DNA of 60,193 nt from Phycisphaerales bacterium (GCA_020852275.1 JADZBE010000043.1:1-60193), one strand, 5' to 3'; numbered from the stretch's first letter, positions 33,612 through 42,569 are shown. Numbers and translations are program-made. Notes: generated from the letters alone by a model not told the origin.

Positions 33612-34325
33612 ATGGACATGGGTCTTCCCAACATGGAGCTGCGAGAAGAAATCTGCGAAATCGGCCGGCGGCTGTATGCGCGGGGGTTCGCCGCGGGCAA
33701 TGACGGCAACATCTCCTACCGTCTCAGCGACGATGTGGTGCTCTGCACGCCGACGCTGATCTGCAAGGGCTTCATGCAGCCCGACGACCTCTGCACCGTG
33801 GACCTGCAGGGGCGGCAGCTTTCCGGGCCGCGGCCTCGCACGAGCGAGATCTTCCTGCACCTTGAAGTCTACAAGGGCGACCCGGCGGTCAAGTCCGTGC
33901 TGCACTGCCATCCGCCGCATGCCGTGGCCTTCGCCGTGGCGCACGAGGAGATTCCGACGGGAATCCTGCCGGAGGTGGAGGTCTTTCTGGGCGCCGTGCC
34001 GCGCGCGGAGTACGAGACACCCGGAAACGATCGCTTCGCGGCCACGATCCGTCCTTTCATCGGTCGGGCGAACACCGTCGTGCTCAGCAACCACGGCACG
34101 GTGAGCTGGGGGCCCACCGTCGAGCGCGCGTTCTGGAATACGGAAATCCTCGACGCCTACTGCCGCATCCTGATTCTCGCCAAGCTGATTGGCCGCGTGG
34201 AGCGCCTGCCCGAGGCGAAGGTCAACGAACTGCTCGACCTCAAAAAAAAGTTCGGCGAAAGCGAGGACGCGCGCCGCCGCCTGGGCATGGACCTGATCCT
34301 CAACCCGGACTTCGGGCGCGGCTGA
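33612..34325 (+). CDS. Class II aldolase/adducin family protein
   Basis: A 237-residue class II aldolase, related to L-fuculose-phosphate aldolase and L-ribulose-5-phosphate epimerase. Conserved parts: FAAGNDGNISYRLSDDVVLC (phosphate-binding GNxS), TSEIFLHLEVYKGDPAVKSV, the zinc ligands in LHCHPPHAVAFAVAH (His-x-His), the Glu in GILPEVEVFLG, and the third His in VVLSNHGTVSWG. It would cleave a sugar phosphate to dihydroxyacetone phosphate and an aldehyde; exact sugar unknown. Start ATG 33612 (alternative 33618 or 33633). No other sugar-catabolic gene is adjacent. Confidence 0.87.
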   Translation: MDMGLPNMELREEICEIGRRLYARGFAAGNDGNISYRLSDDVVLCTPTLICKGFMQPDDLCTVDLQGRQLSGPRPRTSEIFLHLEVYKGDPAVKSVLHCHPPHAVAFAVAHEEIPTGILPEVEVFLGAVPRAEYETPGNDRFAATIRPFIGRANTVVLSNHGTVSWGPTVERAFWNTEILDAYCRILILAKLIGRVERLPEAKVNELLDLKKKFGESEDARRRLGMDLILNPDFGRG

Positions 34326-34560
34326 GGCTCGATGCGGCGGGCGGATCGTGTCGGATAAACAACGGAACATCGCCCATAAGGAGGCGGATGAGGGAGCAAT
34401 TCTCGACGGAAGACCTTCCGTCGCGCCGCTCGGCTCGGTCCGCGCGTGCGGTGCTTCGGGGGAACACGTTTTGGCACGAGCCGGACGCCATTCAATTGTG
34501 AGGTCGATAGCTCTACCTCTGCACAGGCGCATTTCACACCGCCGAGGCGAATCATCTCTT

Positions 34561-36579
34561 TCAGCGAAGGAGTAAAAACGTGCTCGCTGGAATTGCTATG
34601 GCTTTATCGCCGATCGGTCCTTCCGCGGTTTGGGTGATGACGAGTCCGAAATCGGCGCCATACGCCTTCTTCCTGCAGAAAGCGTGGATGCCCGCGAGGT
34701 CGGTTCCTCCCGGCGCACTGCGCCGATATTTGACCTCGACGGGGATACGGGCCGTACCGATGGTCAGCACGAAATCGACCTCCGGCTCGTTCGGGCGCGC
34801 CGGGAACCACGACAGTTCCGCTCCCGGGATGCCCTTCAGGTAGTAGCCAAGGATGCTCTCGATCAAATGCCCCACGCGGCCCGAAACCGCTTCGTCGCAT
34901 TCCTTCAGGGCTTCGGGGTCGATCGGGAGCGTCTCTTGCAGGATGCCGTTGCGGACGAAGTGATCGCAGATGCAGAGCTTTGGAGGGTGTGACTGGCGCT
35001 GGCCAAGACCCTCGAAGGGTGGAATCAGATAGAGCAAGAGAGAATCGGCAAGAAACGCAAGCGACTCGTTCACCTTCTCCTCGGTGACGCCGATCTGGAG
35101 CTTAGCGCGGATTTCATCCGCGAGAACCTTTGTGCGCGGCGACTCTCCGGCGTAGCGGCACGCGAGCCGGAAGGTATCGCTCACCAACGGAACATCCAAA
35201 ACGTGGGTTCGTGCGCGGTGCGGCGGATCGAAGTTGATGGTCTTGGTGATAACCTCGTCGATCACCTGCTGCCGGATCTTGTCGACGTCCTGCTCGCTCG
35301 TGCTGTGGCAGAGCGGATAGCCGCCGCGCTCCGAGTAGAGGCGGTAGGCCTCATCCCTTTCCTTGGCATGTTTCTTTCCGTGCGCGATCAGTCCGAGCCA
35401 GAAATCACAAGTCTTCCAGTCCTCCAGCTTCGCGGTATCCGCGAAAGCGGGAAGCGATTTGAGGCGGCGCATGCCTGCGATTTCGGTTAGGCGCAACGGC
35501 CCAAGTTCGATCCACGTCATGCGGCTGGCGTTGTGTTTGTTTTCAGCCAAGCGCATGGCCGAACTGCCGGTCACGAGCGTCTTCACATCGGTGTGGTCCA
35601 CCAAAGCCTTAAGTTGCACGGCCCAGTCCGAGAGGTTCTGAATTTCGTCGAAGAGGAGGTACGCGGGCTCGCCTCGCCTCGCGGCGGCGTTCAGTGTGCA
35701 CTTGAGTACGTTGTCTTCGTACCAGCGGACCAACGAGAGGATCGGCTGGGTCATTGTTCCTAGCTTGGGAATCTCGTCGAACTGCACATAAAAGATGTGC
35801 GCGGGATTCACCTTTTCGAGCAATAATAGCCGCTCGACCAGTTGATTCTGGATGACGCTCTTGCCCACGCGGCGCGAGCCCCGAATCACTACGATCTTCT
35901 CAAGTCCCGACTGAAGGCGATCAACCACCGCTTCGAACGCCCATCGCTTGAAACGCTTTGCTTCGGGCGCAGGTTGGGCCTTCCACCACGGGTTCTGAAA
36001 CTCCACAAACTCCACAAGTTCCTTGTCGAGTCCGCCGAGTGGCGCGGTCTCGAACAATGGCTTGGGCTTGCGGGAAAGTTTGGCGACGCGCGATACGCCT
36101 CTCCAGAGCTCGTGCTTACTCAGTTTCTTCCCGGTCAGCTTCGCAAACCGCCGATGCAAATCGTCGAACTTGGGCGTATACGGCAGGTGATCCCTGTTGC
36201 CGATGCCGTCGGGCATCAGCCGCAGGATTTCCAGTTGCTCCTCGGCGCTCAGCGTCGGGGTGCGCGGAGCCTTTTTCTTGCCGCTTTTTTTGCCCAGCCC
36301 GCCGCCTTTGCCGATGCTTGACAGCATCCGCCAGAAGGCGAGGTCAGTGATCGTCGCCTTCCGATCCTTCTCAAAGCGATGCTTAAGCTGGTCAAACTCG
36401 TCGGTGTACGGGAGCGCATCGCGAGGAAGGTCGCTCTTGTCCAAGAGCGACAGGACGAAAGACTTGAGGTCTTCAGAGTACTTCGTGCGGGGATTCTTGT
36501 CGGCGAAAGCGGTTCTCCTGGTTCTGAGCTTCTGTCGGTCCTTAGACCCTCCAACTCGATCGGTCGCGCTTACACTCAC
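34561..36579 (-). CDS. DUF4143-type ATPase with duplicated N-terminal module
   Basis: A 672-residue protein. The central part is an AAA-type ATPase: VVIRGSRRVGKSVIQNQLVE (Walker A about 234-241), AYLLFDEIQNLSDWAVQLKA (Walker B), TLVTGSSAMRLAENKHNASR (sensor 1). The C-terminal part is a PD-(D/E)xK-like DUF4143 domain: YYLKGIPGAELSWFPARPNE, then VDFVLTIGTARIPVEVKYRR. Before the ATPase are two copies of an unnamed module of about 55 residues, sharing LPYTxxFDxLxxRF and a later WRxxSxxxK (about 56-85 and 132-165), separated by a Lys-rich hinge. GTG 36579 is the likely start; a TATACT box ends 8 nt before it. It faces the methyltransferase tail on the same strand. Function unknown; a defence or DNA-transaction role is inferred. 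Confidence 0.8.
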   Translation of the reverse strand: MSVSATDRVGGSKDRQKLRTRRTAFADKNPRTKYSEDLKSFVLSLLDKSDLPRDALPYTDEFDQLKHRFEKDRKATITDLAFWRMLSSIGKGGGLGKKSGKKKAPRTPTLSAEEQLEILRLMPDGIGNRDHLPYTPKFDDLHRRFAKLTGKKLSKHELWRGVSRVAKLSRKPKPLFETAPLGGLDKELVEFVEFQNPWWKAQPAPEAKRFKRWAFEAVVDRLQSGLEKIVVIRGSRRVGKSVIQNQLVERLLLLEKVNPAHIFYVQFDEIPKLGTMTQPILSLVRWYEDNVLKCTLNAAARRGEPAYLLFDEIQNLSDWAVQLKALVDHTDVKTLVTGSSAMRLAENKHNASRMTWIELGPLRLTEIAGMRRLKSLPAFADTAKLEDWKTCDFWLGLIAHGKKHAKERDEAYRLYSERGGYPLCHSTSEQDVDKIRQQVIDEVITKTINFDPPHRARTHVLDVPLVSDTFRLACRYAGESPRTKVLADEIRAKLQIGVTEEKVNESLAFLADSLLLYLIPPFEGLGQRQSHPPKLCICDHFVRNGILQETLPIDPEALKECDEAVSGRVGHLIESILGYYLKGIPGAELSWFPARPNEPEVDFVLTIGTARIPVEVKYRRSAPGGTDLAGIHAFCRKKAYGADFGLVITQTAEGPIGDKAIAIPASTFLLLR

Positions 36580-36587
36580 ACCCGGAG

Positions 36588-36593
36588 AGTATA
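36588..36593 (-). promoter_or_regulatory. -10 box TATACT close before the ATPase start
   Basis: On the minus strand TATACT lies 8 nt before GTG 36579; the -35 region (TTTCGC at 17 bp) is poor. It implies a very short or absent leader. Confidence 0.4.
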
Positions 36594-36664
36594 CCCGCAA
36601 ACGACCGACTGCGAAACTCGGGCCGAGAGCACGATATCGATCGAGTAGGCTTCAGAAAACGGAG

Positions 36665-37654
36665 TTAGACTCGACCGTGGCGGCGCGTTGTCGCTCCATT
36701 CTGTTTCGCCGCGCCGTTGAGCTTTCCCCGGTCCACGAGTGGTTGGATTCGGTCGATGTTCGTCGCAGGCGCGCTGAGCGCCGCGTTGTCCGGGCCTTCA
36801 AGCGGGTCGCCTTCACGGATCGACTTCAAGCGTCCACGGATTTGCTTCACATACTCCGCCGACAGCTCGAAGCCGACGAATCGCCGCCCCAGCTTCTTCG
36901 CCACCGCCAGCGTTGTCCCGCTTCCGCCGAACGGATCCAGCACCACCTCTCCTTCGTTCGAGCACGCGCGGATGATGCGGCCTAGAAGCTGCTCCGGCAT
37001 CTGGCAGCCGTGGAAGCCCTGGCGCTCGGCGAACGTGCCGGCCACGCGCGAGTAGAACCACGTGTCGCTGTGCGCGGGGAATCGCTCCGGAATGTCCTGC
37101 GGACGGAGGATGAAGCCATCCGCCGTGGGCACTTCCGGTGGAAGCACGGGCGCCATCATCCACGTGTCGTCCGGCATGCGCCCGCCCGCCTCCGCGCGCT
37201 TGTCGCCGTACACAAGCTGCCGCGCGGACGGGACCCGGACATCGCCGGCGTTGAACGTGAAGCGCTTCGCGTCCTTCACGAAGTGGAACAGGTGGGCGTG
37301 GCTCCGTGTGAACTTCAGCTTGCAGTGAACCCCGAAGGTGTAGTACCACACCACCCAGCTTCGGCAGTGCAGCCCCAAGTCTCGCGTGCACAGCACCTTC
37401 AGCTCGGCCGCGAACTCATCGCCGATCGCCAGCCAGAACGCCCCGTCCGGCTTGAGCACGCGGCGGACGCCCTCGATCCAGCGTCTTGACCACGCGAGGT
37501 ACTCGTCCGCGCTGCGCCGGTCGTCGTAAACGTCGTAGTCGTAGCCGATGTTGAAGGGCGGATCGGCGAAGGCAAGGTCCACGCTGCCCTCGCCAAGCCC
37601 TTCCATTCCCGCAACACAGTCCCCGGCGTGGATGCGATCAAGCGCGATCGGCAT
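36665..37654 (-). CDS. Orphan site-specific DNA methyltransferase, beta class (N4/N6)
   Basis: A 329-residue amino-methyltransferase that transfers methyl from S-adenosylmethionine to adenine N6 or cytosine N4. The motif order is beta class: catalytic motif [18 protein letters not shown] near residue 31, the SAM-binding motif [21 protein letters not shown] near residue 243, with the target recognition region between ([20 protein letters not shown]). The start is fixed by an AGGAGG site before ATG 37654. No restriction endonuclease gene is present, so it is a solitary methylase or part of another system. The DUF4143-type ATPase follows on the same strand 85 bp downstream but has its own promoter-like box. 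Confidence 0.9.
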   Translation of the reverse strand: MPIALDRIHAGDCVAGMEGLGEGSVDLAFADPPFNIGYDYDVYDDRRSADEYLAWSRRWIEGVRRVLKPDGAFWLAIGDEFAAELKVLCTRDLGLHCRSWVVWYYTFGVHCKLKFTRSHAHLFHFVKDAKRFTFNAGDVRVPSARQLVYGDKRAEAGGRMPDDTWMMAPVLPPEVPTADGFILRPQDIPERFPAHSDTWFYSRVAGTFAERQGFHGCQMPEQLLGRIIRACSNEGEVVLDPFGGSGTTLAVAKKLGRRFVGFELSAEYVKQIRGRLKSIREGDPLEGPDNAALSAPATNIDRIQPLVDRGKLNGAAKQNGATTRRHGRV

Positions 37655-37668
37655 GGCGACCTCCTACC

Positions 37669-37700
37669 GCATATTGTATGCGCTTGGCATCAGACCTCAA
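37669..37700 (-). promoter_or_regulatory. Methyltransferase promoter overlapping a palindrome
   Basis: Minus strand: TTGAGG (37700-37695), 16-bp spacer, TACAAT (37678-37673). The -10 lies inside a perfect palindrome GCATA-TTG-TATGC (37669-37681), a good place for a repressor. The region is clearly AT-richer than its surroundings. Confidence 0.65.
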
Positions 37701-37824
37701 TAGATTGTTGCCATATTCATGATTAACAAGGATTTCACAGGCTGACTCCCTCCTCCTCCTCCACAGAGCGGGTGCGTTATGGCTCGAGTTGGGGTCGTGG
37801 CTTGCATGATGGGTGGGACGGCGT

Positions 37825-37902
37825 TGGGTGGCATGATCTCGCGGTACTCCGCGTGAGCATGAAGTTGGGTGGCATGCTATCGCCGTACTCGGCGTGAGCA
37901 TG
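37825..37902. repeat. Dispersed palindromic repeat A, two tandem copies
   Basis: Copies at 37825-37861 and 37866-37902: GGGTGGCATGATCTCGCGGT, then ACTCCGCGTGAGCATG, and a sister with compensating changes (CGCCGTACTCGGCG). The stem changes on both sides keep base pairing, suggesting that the hairpin is maintained. Confidence 0.8.
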
Positions 37903-38136
37903 AGGTTTCCCCGTGCGGCTCGGCATGGCTACCCGCTGCACATGAAGCCATGCCACCCGCCACAGGCGTCTTCCTCGTCGGCGTCTTCCTCGTCGGCGCC
38001 TTGCTCGCCGGCGCCTTGCGCGTCACCGAGTGCATGGCGCCCTGCTGCTTGGGCTGCATCACCGCGCTTGCATCCGCTCGTATCGCGCTTATTCTCCAAC
38101 GACGAAGATCATACCCCTTGGCGCGGAGGATCGACC

Positions 38137-39159
38137 TTGGCCCGAAGACGAGGACTGCGACGAAACACGCGGCGCACGCTGGGCGCCATCGGCCTGCTGA
38201 CGCTCGGCGCCGGCGCGTTTTATTACGGCTACTTCGGCGGCTTCTTTGGGGGCCGCAGCGCTGATGAGACCGATGCACTCGCCATGCTTCCTCCCAAGCT
38301 GACGACGGACCGGCCCGTCGAGGATGACGCCGTGGCCAACCCGTACCCGGAAGTTGCGGAGAAAGGCGCGCAGGCGCCGCCGCCCGCCGCGCCCATGCAA
38401 CCCTCCGCCGAAACCGAGCGCAGCAACAAGATCATCGAATCGGCACGGCAGTTGTCGCAGTCCGGCAATCCCGTGGCCGCGCGTCAGAAGCTCAGCGAAG
38501 CGATGAACCTCGCGGCCGAGGCGCCGCCGGCGGGTCTGCGCGCGGAGCTGGTCCGGCTCGGCGAGGAAACGGTTTTTTCGTCGCGCATCTTCCCGGAAGA
38601 TCCTCTGGTCGCCGAAGTCGTCGTTCAGCCGGGCGACTCGCTCGACAAGATCGCCAAGGCGCACGACATCACCGCCTCGTTGATTGCCCGCATCAACGGC
38701 ATCAGCAACCCCAACATGATCCGCACCGGGCAGCGCGTCAAAGTGCTCAAGGGTCCGCTGAACGCGAAGGTCAGCAAGAGCGCGTTCCGCCTCGACATCT
38801 ATGTGCAAGACACGTTCGTTGCGTCGTTCCCCGTCGGGCTGGGCGCTGAAGACAGCACGCCTACCGGGCAGTGGCGCATCACTGAAAAACTTCCCAACCC
38901 GAAGTACTACGCGCCACGCGGCGGAAAGAACTACGAGCCGGATGATCCGGAGAACCCGCTGGGGGAACGGTGGATCGGATTGGAAGGCGTCAGCGGCAAC
39001 GCCAAGGGGCAGATGCGTTACGGCATTCACGGGACGATCGACCCGTCCTCCATCGGCCGCAGCGTCTCGCTCGGCTGCATCCGCATGCACAACGCCGACG
39101 TCGAGCGCGTGTACGAGATGCTCATCCCCGCCAAGTCCAGGGTCGAGGTCGTCGAGTAG
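38137..39159 (+). CDS. LysM and L,D-transpeptidase (YkuD) domain protein
   Basis: A 340-residue cell-wall enzyme. One N-terminal membrane anchor (LGAIGLLTLGAGAFYYGYFG) is followed by a linker, a LysM domain (VVQPGDSLDKIAKAHDITAS, then LIARINGISNPNMIRTGQRV, about 166-210) and a YkuD catalytic domain (about 219-335). The active-site motif is HGTIDPSSIGRSVSLGCIRM, with catalytic His and Cys and the following Arg. It would form 3-3 peptidoglycan cross-links or attach proteins to peptidoglycan. The start is TTG 38137 with a strong GGAGGA 6 nt upstream. The 81 extra codons in frame are Ser/Ala/Pro-rich and derive from repeat DNA. It converges with feoB, separated by repeats. Confidence 0.88.
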   Translation: MARRRGLRRNTRRTLGAIGLLTLGAGAFYYGYFGGFFGGRSADETDALAMLPPKLTTDRPVEDDAVANPYPEVAEKGAQAPPPAAPMQPSAETERSNKIIESARQLSQSGNPVAARQKLSEAMNLAAEAPPAGLRAELVRLGEETVFSSRIFPEDPLVAEVVVQPGDSLDKIAKAHDITASLIARINGISNPNMIRTGQRVKVLKGPLNAKVSKSAFRLDIYVQDTFVASFPVGLGAEDSTPTGQWRITEKLPNPKYYAPRGGKNYEPDDPENPLGERWIGLEGVSGNAKGQMRYGIHGTIDPSSIGRSVSLGCIRMHNADVERVYEMLIPAKSRVEVVE

Positions 39160-39185
39160 CCGTCCGGCGCGAGCGTGGATCAGCC

Positions 39186-39271
39186 GGTCGCTCGAACTGT
39201 GTGCGGGTCGCTCGAACTGTGTGTGGGTCGCTCGAACTGCGCGTGGGTCGCTCGAACTGTGTGTGGGTCGC
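39186..39271. repeat. 20-bp tandem repeat, four copies
   Basis: GGTCGCTCGAACTGTGTGTG repeated about four times with few changes, directly after the L,D-transpeptidase gene. Non-coding. Confidence 0.85.
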
Positions 39272-39278
39272 AAGGCTC

Positions 39279-39347
39279 GTAGGGCGGGCTATGCCCGCCT
39301 CTTTGTGGAGGATCGTCCGCGAACGAGGCGGGCATGGCCCGCCCTAC
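39279..39347. repeat. Inverted repeat with 22-bp arms between convergent genes
   Basis: Arm 39279-39300 (GTAGGGCGGGCTATGCCCGC...) and arm 39326-39347 are reverse complements with one mismatch; each arm is itself a GGGCGGGC/GCCCGCC palindrome. It could act as a two-way 3'-end block between the transpeptidase and feoB, though it has no U-tract. Confidence 0.8.
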
Positions 39348-39359
39348 CCCTGAGCGCAG

Positions 39360-41609
39360 CTACGCCGCGACTTGATATGCAATCAGCGCGCCGACGTACG
39401 CGAGCGTCGTCATGTACGCAAAGGCGAACACCGGCCAGCGCCAGGAGTTCGTCTCGCGCCGGATCGCCGCCAGCGTGGACACGCACTGGCAGCACAACGC
39501 GAAGAACACCATCAGCGACAGCGCGACCGGCAGCCCGAACAGCGGGCGACCGTCAGGCCAGGTCGCGCTGCGCAGCGCCTCGCGCAGCGCGGACGACTCC
39601 TCGTCCGAATCCGCCCCGAGGTTGAAGATCGTGCTGAGCGTCGCCACCACCACCTCCCGCGCGGGAAACGACGCGATCGCCGCCGTGCCGATGCGCCAGT
39701 CCCAACCCAGCGGACGCACCACCGGCTCGATCCACCGCCCGGCGCGCCCGAGGTAGCTTTGGCGCAGCGACTCGCCGGCCTCTGCCTGATCGATCCTCGC
39801 CCGCTCCGCGGCAAGCTGATCCGCCCTGTCCGGCGAGTCCCCAAGGGCCTTCTCCGCAGCTTCGCGCCGCGCGTCGTACTGCGCGTGCAGCGAAACGGGG
39901 CGTGGATAGTAGCCCAGCGCCCAGACGATGACCGAGCACGCCAGGATCACCGTCCCGGCGTTCATGACGAACTCCCGCCCCGCGTGATACGTGCGGTAGA
40001 ACACCGTCTTCGCCTGCGGTCGCGTGTAGTTCGGCAGCTCCAGCAGAAACACCGGCGACGCGCCGCGACCCACGGTGAGCTTGAGCACCCACGCCACCGC
40101 GACGGCCGCCACGATCCCCACGCAGTACATCCCCAGCAGCGTCAGCGCCTGCACACCGATCCACCCTCCCAGCCACGTCCGCGCCGGCACGAACGCGCTG
40201 ATCATCAGCGCGTACACCGGCAGCCGCGCGCTGCAGCTCATCAGCGGCGCGATCAGCACGGTGATGAGCCGGTCGCGCCGATCCTCGATTACGCGCGAGG
40301 CCATGATCCCCGGCACCGCGCACGCAAACGAGGACACCAGCGGGATGAACGACTTGCCGCTCAGTCCCAGCTTGCGCAGATGCCGATCGAGCACGAACGC
40401 CGCGCGCGCCAGGTAGCCGCAGTCCTCGAGTACCGCGATGAAGAGAAACAGGATCACGATCTGCGGCACGAAAATCAGCACGCCGCCGGCGCCGGCGATG
40501 ACGCCGCTGACCAGCAGGCTGCGCAGCGCGCCCTCCGCCATCGCGCCCTCGACCCAGCCGCCCAGCGCGCCAAAGCCGCCGTCAATCAGGTCCATCACCG
40601 GCGTCGCCCAGGAGTAGATCGCCTGAAAAACCAGCGCCATCAGCGCCAGAAAAACCAGCAGTCCACCGACCGGATGCGTGAGCACGCGGTCGAGCCGATC
40701 GGACATCGCCACGCGCGCCGCGCCCGTCTTGCGCACCACGCGCTGCACCACCTCATCAATCCAGCAGTAGCGCACCTCCGCCTCGATCGTCGGAAGATCG
40801 ACGCCTTCGGCGCGAAGCTGGTCGCGGTGTTGCTGCATGGCCGCGATCAGCCGCGCGTCGCAGCGGCGGCTGAGGTGGCCCTCGACAATGCCCGCCGGGT
40901 TAAGCAGCGTCTGAAGCAGCTCCGCGCGGCAGGGATGGTGGCACGCGGCCGTGCCGCCCGTCCGTGCTGCAAACTCATGCGGCGCGGACTCCAGGTGATC
41001 CAGCGCTGAGCAGATGCAGTCCGGAAACTTCAGGCAGTGCGAGTTCGACTGACCCTTCAGTGCCGCGTCCAACGCCGTCGCCAGCCGATCCATCCCCTCG
41101 CCCTTGTGCGCCAGCACCGTCACCACGCTGACGCCGAGCGACGCGGCCAGCGCGGCCTCGTCCACGACCTCGCCGCGCCGCGCAGCCACGTCCGACATCG
41201 TCAGCGCGACGACGACCGGGCATCCCAGCTCGAGAATCTGGCTGACGAGAAAGAGGTTGCGCTGGAGATTGGAGGCGTCCACGACGCAGATGATTCCGTC
41301 GGGTCGCGGCGTCGTGCTTTCGTAGCCCAGCAGCACGCGCAGCGTGACGTCTTCATCCGCCGCGGAGGCGTTCAGGCTGTAAGCGCCCGGGAGATCAAGG
41401 ATATCGATGGCGGACTTGAGCTCGCCCGCGCGCAGCCTGCCGGTCTTTTTCTCGACGGTGACGCCGGGATAGTTGGCGACGTGCTGGCGGAAACCCGTCA
41501 GCGCGTTGAAGAGCGTGGTCTTGCCCGTGTTGGGATTGCCGACCAGCGCAACGGTCCAAAGTCGCGGCGAAGGCAGGGTGGTCAGTGGAACCGCGACGCC
41601 CGTGCTCAT
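39360..41609 (-). CDS. feoB: Ferrous iron transporter FeoB
   Basis: A 749-residue FeoB, the inner-membrane Fe(II) importer. The N-terminal G domain has G1 ALVGNPNTGKTTLFNALTG, G2/switch with HVANYPGVTVEKKTGRL, and G3 IDILDLPGAYSL. The G4 site reads ALTMSDVAARRG, a variant of the usual NxxD. The membrane part shows the two gate motifs: a first pore region with SFIPLVSSFACAVPGIMASR (Cys in the ACAVPG motif) and a second with SFPAREVVVATLSTIFNLG. About 10 membrane helices are predicted. An insertion (HCLKFPDCICSALDHLESAP) between G domain and membrane has extra cysteines. It follows feoA by 88 bp on the same strand and shares its promoter. Confidence 0.95.
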   Translation of the reverse strand: MSTGVAVPLTTLPSPRLWTVALVGNPNTGKTTLFNALTGFRQHVANYPGVTVEKKTGRLRAGELKSAIDILDLPGAYSLNASAADEDVTLRVLLGYESTTPRPDGIICVVDASNLQRNLFLVSQILELGCPVVVALTMSDVAARRGEVVDEAALAASLGVSVVTVLAHKGEGMDRLATALDAALKGQSNSHCLKFPDCICSALDHLESAPHEFAARTGGTAACHHPCRAELLQTLLNPAGIVEGHLSRRCDARLIAAMQQHRDQLRAEGVDLPTIEAEVRYCWIDEVVQRVVRKTGAARVAMSDRLDRVLTHPVGGLLVFLALMALVFQAIYSWATPVMDLIDGGFGALGGWVEGAMAEGALRSLLVSGVIAGAGGVLIFVPQIVILFLFIAVLEDCGYLARAAFVLDRHLRKLGLSGKSFIPLVSSFACAVPGIMASRVIEDRRDRLITVLIAPLMSCSARLPVYALMISAFVPARTWLGGWIGVQALTLLGMYCVGIVAAVAVAWVLKLTVGRGASPVFLLELPNYTRPQAKTVFYRTYHAGREFVMNAGTVILACSVIVWALGYYPRPVSLHAQYDARREAAEKALGDSPDRADQLAAERARIDQAEAGESLRQSYLGRAGRWIEPVVRPLGWDWRIGTAAIASFPAREVVVATLSTIFNLGADSDEESSALREALRSATWPDGRPLFGLPVALSLMVFFALCCQCVSTLAAIRRETNSWRWPVFAFAYMTTLAYVGALIAYQVAA

Positions 41610-41697
41610 CGTCTGCGCCCGTCAGGAATCACCTATCGACATGGCCTCAAGTGCGGGCGACACGGCGTCCGCCTGCGTGGACCGCGCACGCCTCGCG

Positions 41698-42003
41698 CTA
41701 CGCGCGAGCCAAGCGCGGGACCTCAACCAAGGGTTCCGGTTCTCGACGTTGCGGCGGCGCGCTGCCGGCCGCCTCGAAGCTCTGCGGCGCCAGAAGAACG
41801 GAGCCTTGCAGGCAGGCGCTAAGCCCGAGTCGCGCGTGGGCCAGCTTCACGATGCACGGCGTGCCGGGGTGGAGCATCTCCACGGTCGCCCCTGGGATAA
41901 AGCCCAAGTCCGCCAGCCGTTTCGCGGAGGGGTGCCCGCCGTCCACGGCTAGAACCCGTGCCGAATCACCGCGTTTCATCATTGTCAGGTTTCGAGCGCC
42001 CAT
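41698..42003 (-). CDS. feoA: Ferrous iron transport accessory protein FeoA
   Basis: An SH3-like FeoA domain of about 75 residues: MMKRGDSARVLAVDGGHPSA, then KRLADLGFIPGATVEMLHPG, then PCIVKLAHARLGLSACLQGS, with an unusual C-terminal tail (AAGSAPPQRREPEPLVEVPR). FeoA is thought to modulate FeoB at the membrane. Start uncertain: ATG 42003, ATG 41982 or GTG 42054; none has a clear ribosome-binding site. The promoter and operator lie just upstream, making feoA the first gene of the feoAB operon. Confidence 0.9.
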   Translation of the reverse strand: MGARNLTMMKRGDSARVLAVDGGHPSAKRLADLGFIPGATVEMLHPGTPCIVKLAHARLGLSACLQGSVLLAPQSFEAAGSAPPQRREPEPLVEVPRLARA

Positions 42004-42078
42004 GCCAAGCCCTGTAAGCGACACGCAGCGACGACCGAGCATCGGTCGTAACACCCAGTCTCGTCGGCACTCACGTCA

Positions 42079-42095
42079 TTGAGACCGAGTCTCAA
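42079..42095 (-). promoter_or_regulatory. Palindromic operator of the feoAB operon
   Basis: Perfect 17-bp palindrome TTGAGAC-CGA-GTCTCAA, lying about +6 to +22 relative to the predicted transcription start. Its place in an iron-uptake operon suggests a metal-dependent repressor (Fur or DtxR type). It does not match the classical Fur box closely, so the protein is not specified. Confidence 0.7.
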
Positions 42096-42107
42096 CTCAA
42101 CATCCCA

Positions 42108-42136
42108 ATTCTACACGCGGGAATCCGGCCCGTCAA
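42108..42136 (-). promoter_or_regulatory. Sigma-70 promoter of feoAB
   Basis: Minus strand: TTGACG (42136-42131), 17-bp spacer, TAGAAT (42113-42108), with the operator directly downstream. Confidence 0.75.
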
Positions 42137-42345
42137 CGGAGAATGCTGAGCAATCCACATGCCAAACCCGGTGTCCGGCTCGAGTCCAGGCTCCATTTCA
42201 GAACCGGAAGCACCGGCGAGGGTGCGCACATTCCAGTGCTCTCTGCACGCCCTCGCTCTCGCTACGGGTTCAGAGATGGGGACTGCGTGTAGGCCGGGAA
42301 TCCCGCGCAAGAGCGCTACACAACCGAGGAGCCCTCTGCGCAGCC

Positions 42346-42396
42346 AAAAAAAGAAGGCGACGGGCTGGCTGAAATCATCGCCAACCCGCCGCCTTC
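42346..42396 (-). terminator. Intrinsic terminator, minus strand
   Basis: On the minus strand a 17-bp stem (GAAGGCGGCGGGTTGGC with its partner, two G-U pairs), a 10-nt loop and then seven U. It lies 175 bp beyond the sppA terminator, so it may end a separate transcript. Confidence 0.8.
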
Positions 42397-42530
42397 TACA
42401 GTCGAGCGTAGCAAGTTGCCCCGGACAGGCCCAGCAAGCCCCGAGACCGAAGCAGCGTAGCCCCACCCTCGACCCGCGCGACCCCTCGCTCAAGGGAATT
42501 CTCGCAACTTGGGGAGAATCTATCCGATGG
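42397..42530 (-). ncRNA. Candidate small structured RNA between two terminators
   Basis: The interval between the two minus-strand terminators has no convincing coding frame. Its ends can pair: CAAGTTGC and GCAACTTG (42504-42511 with 42412-42419) close an 84-nt GC-rich interior, followed by the terminator. No recognised RNA family; no strong promoter seen. It could also be 3' untranslated read-through from sppA. Confidence 0.25.
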
Positions 42531-42569
42531 CTTCCAGCACAGGCTCAAAGCGACCCAAAAAGCTGTACG

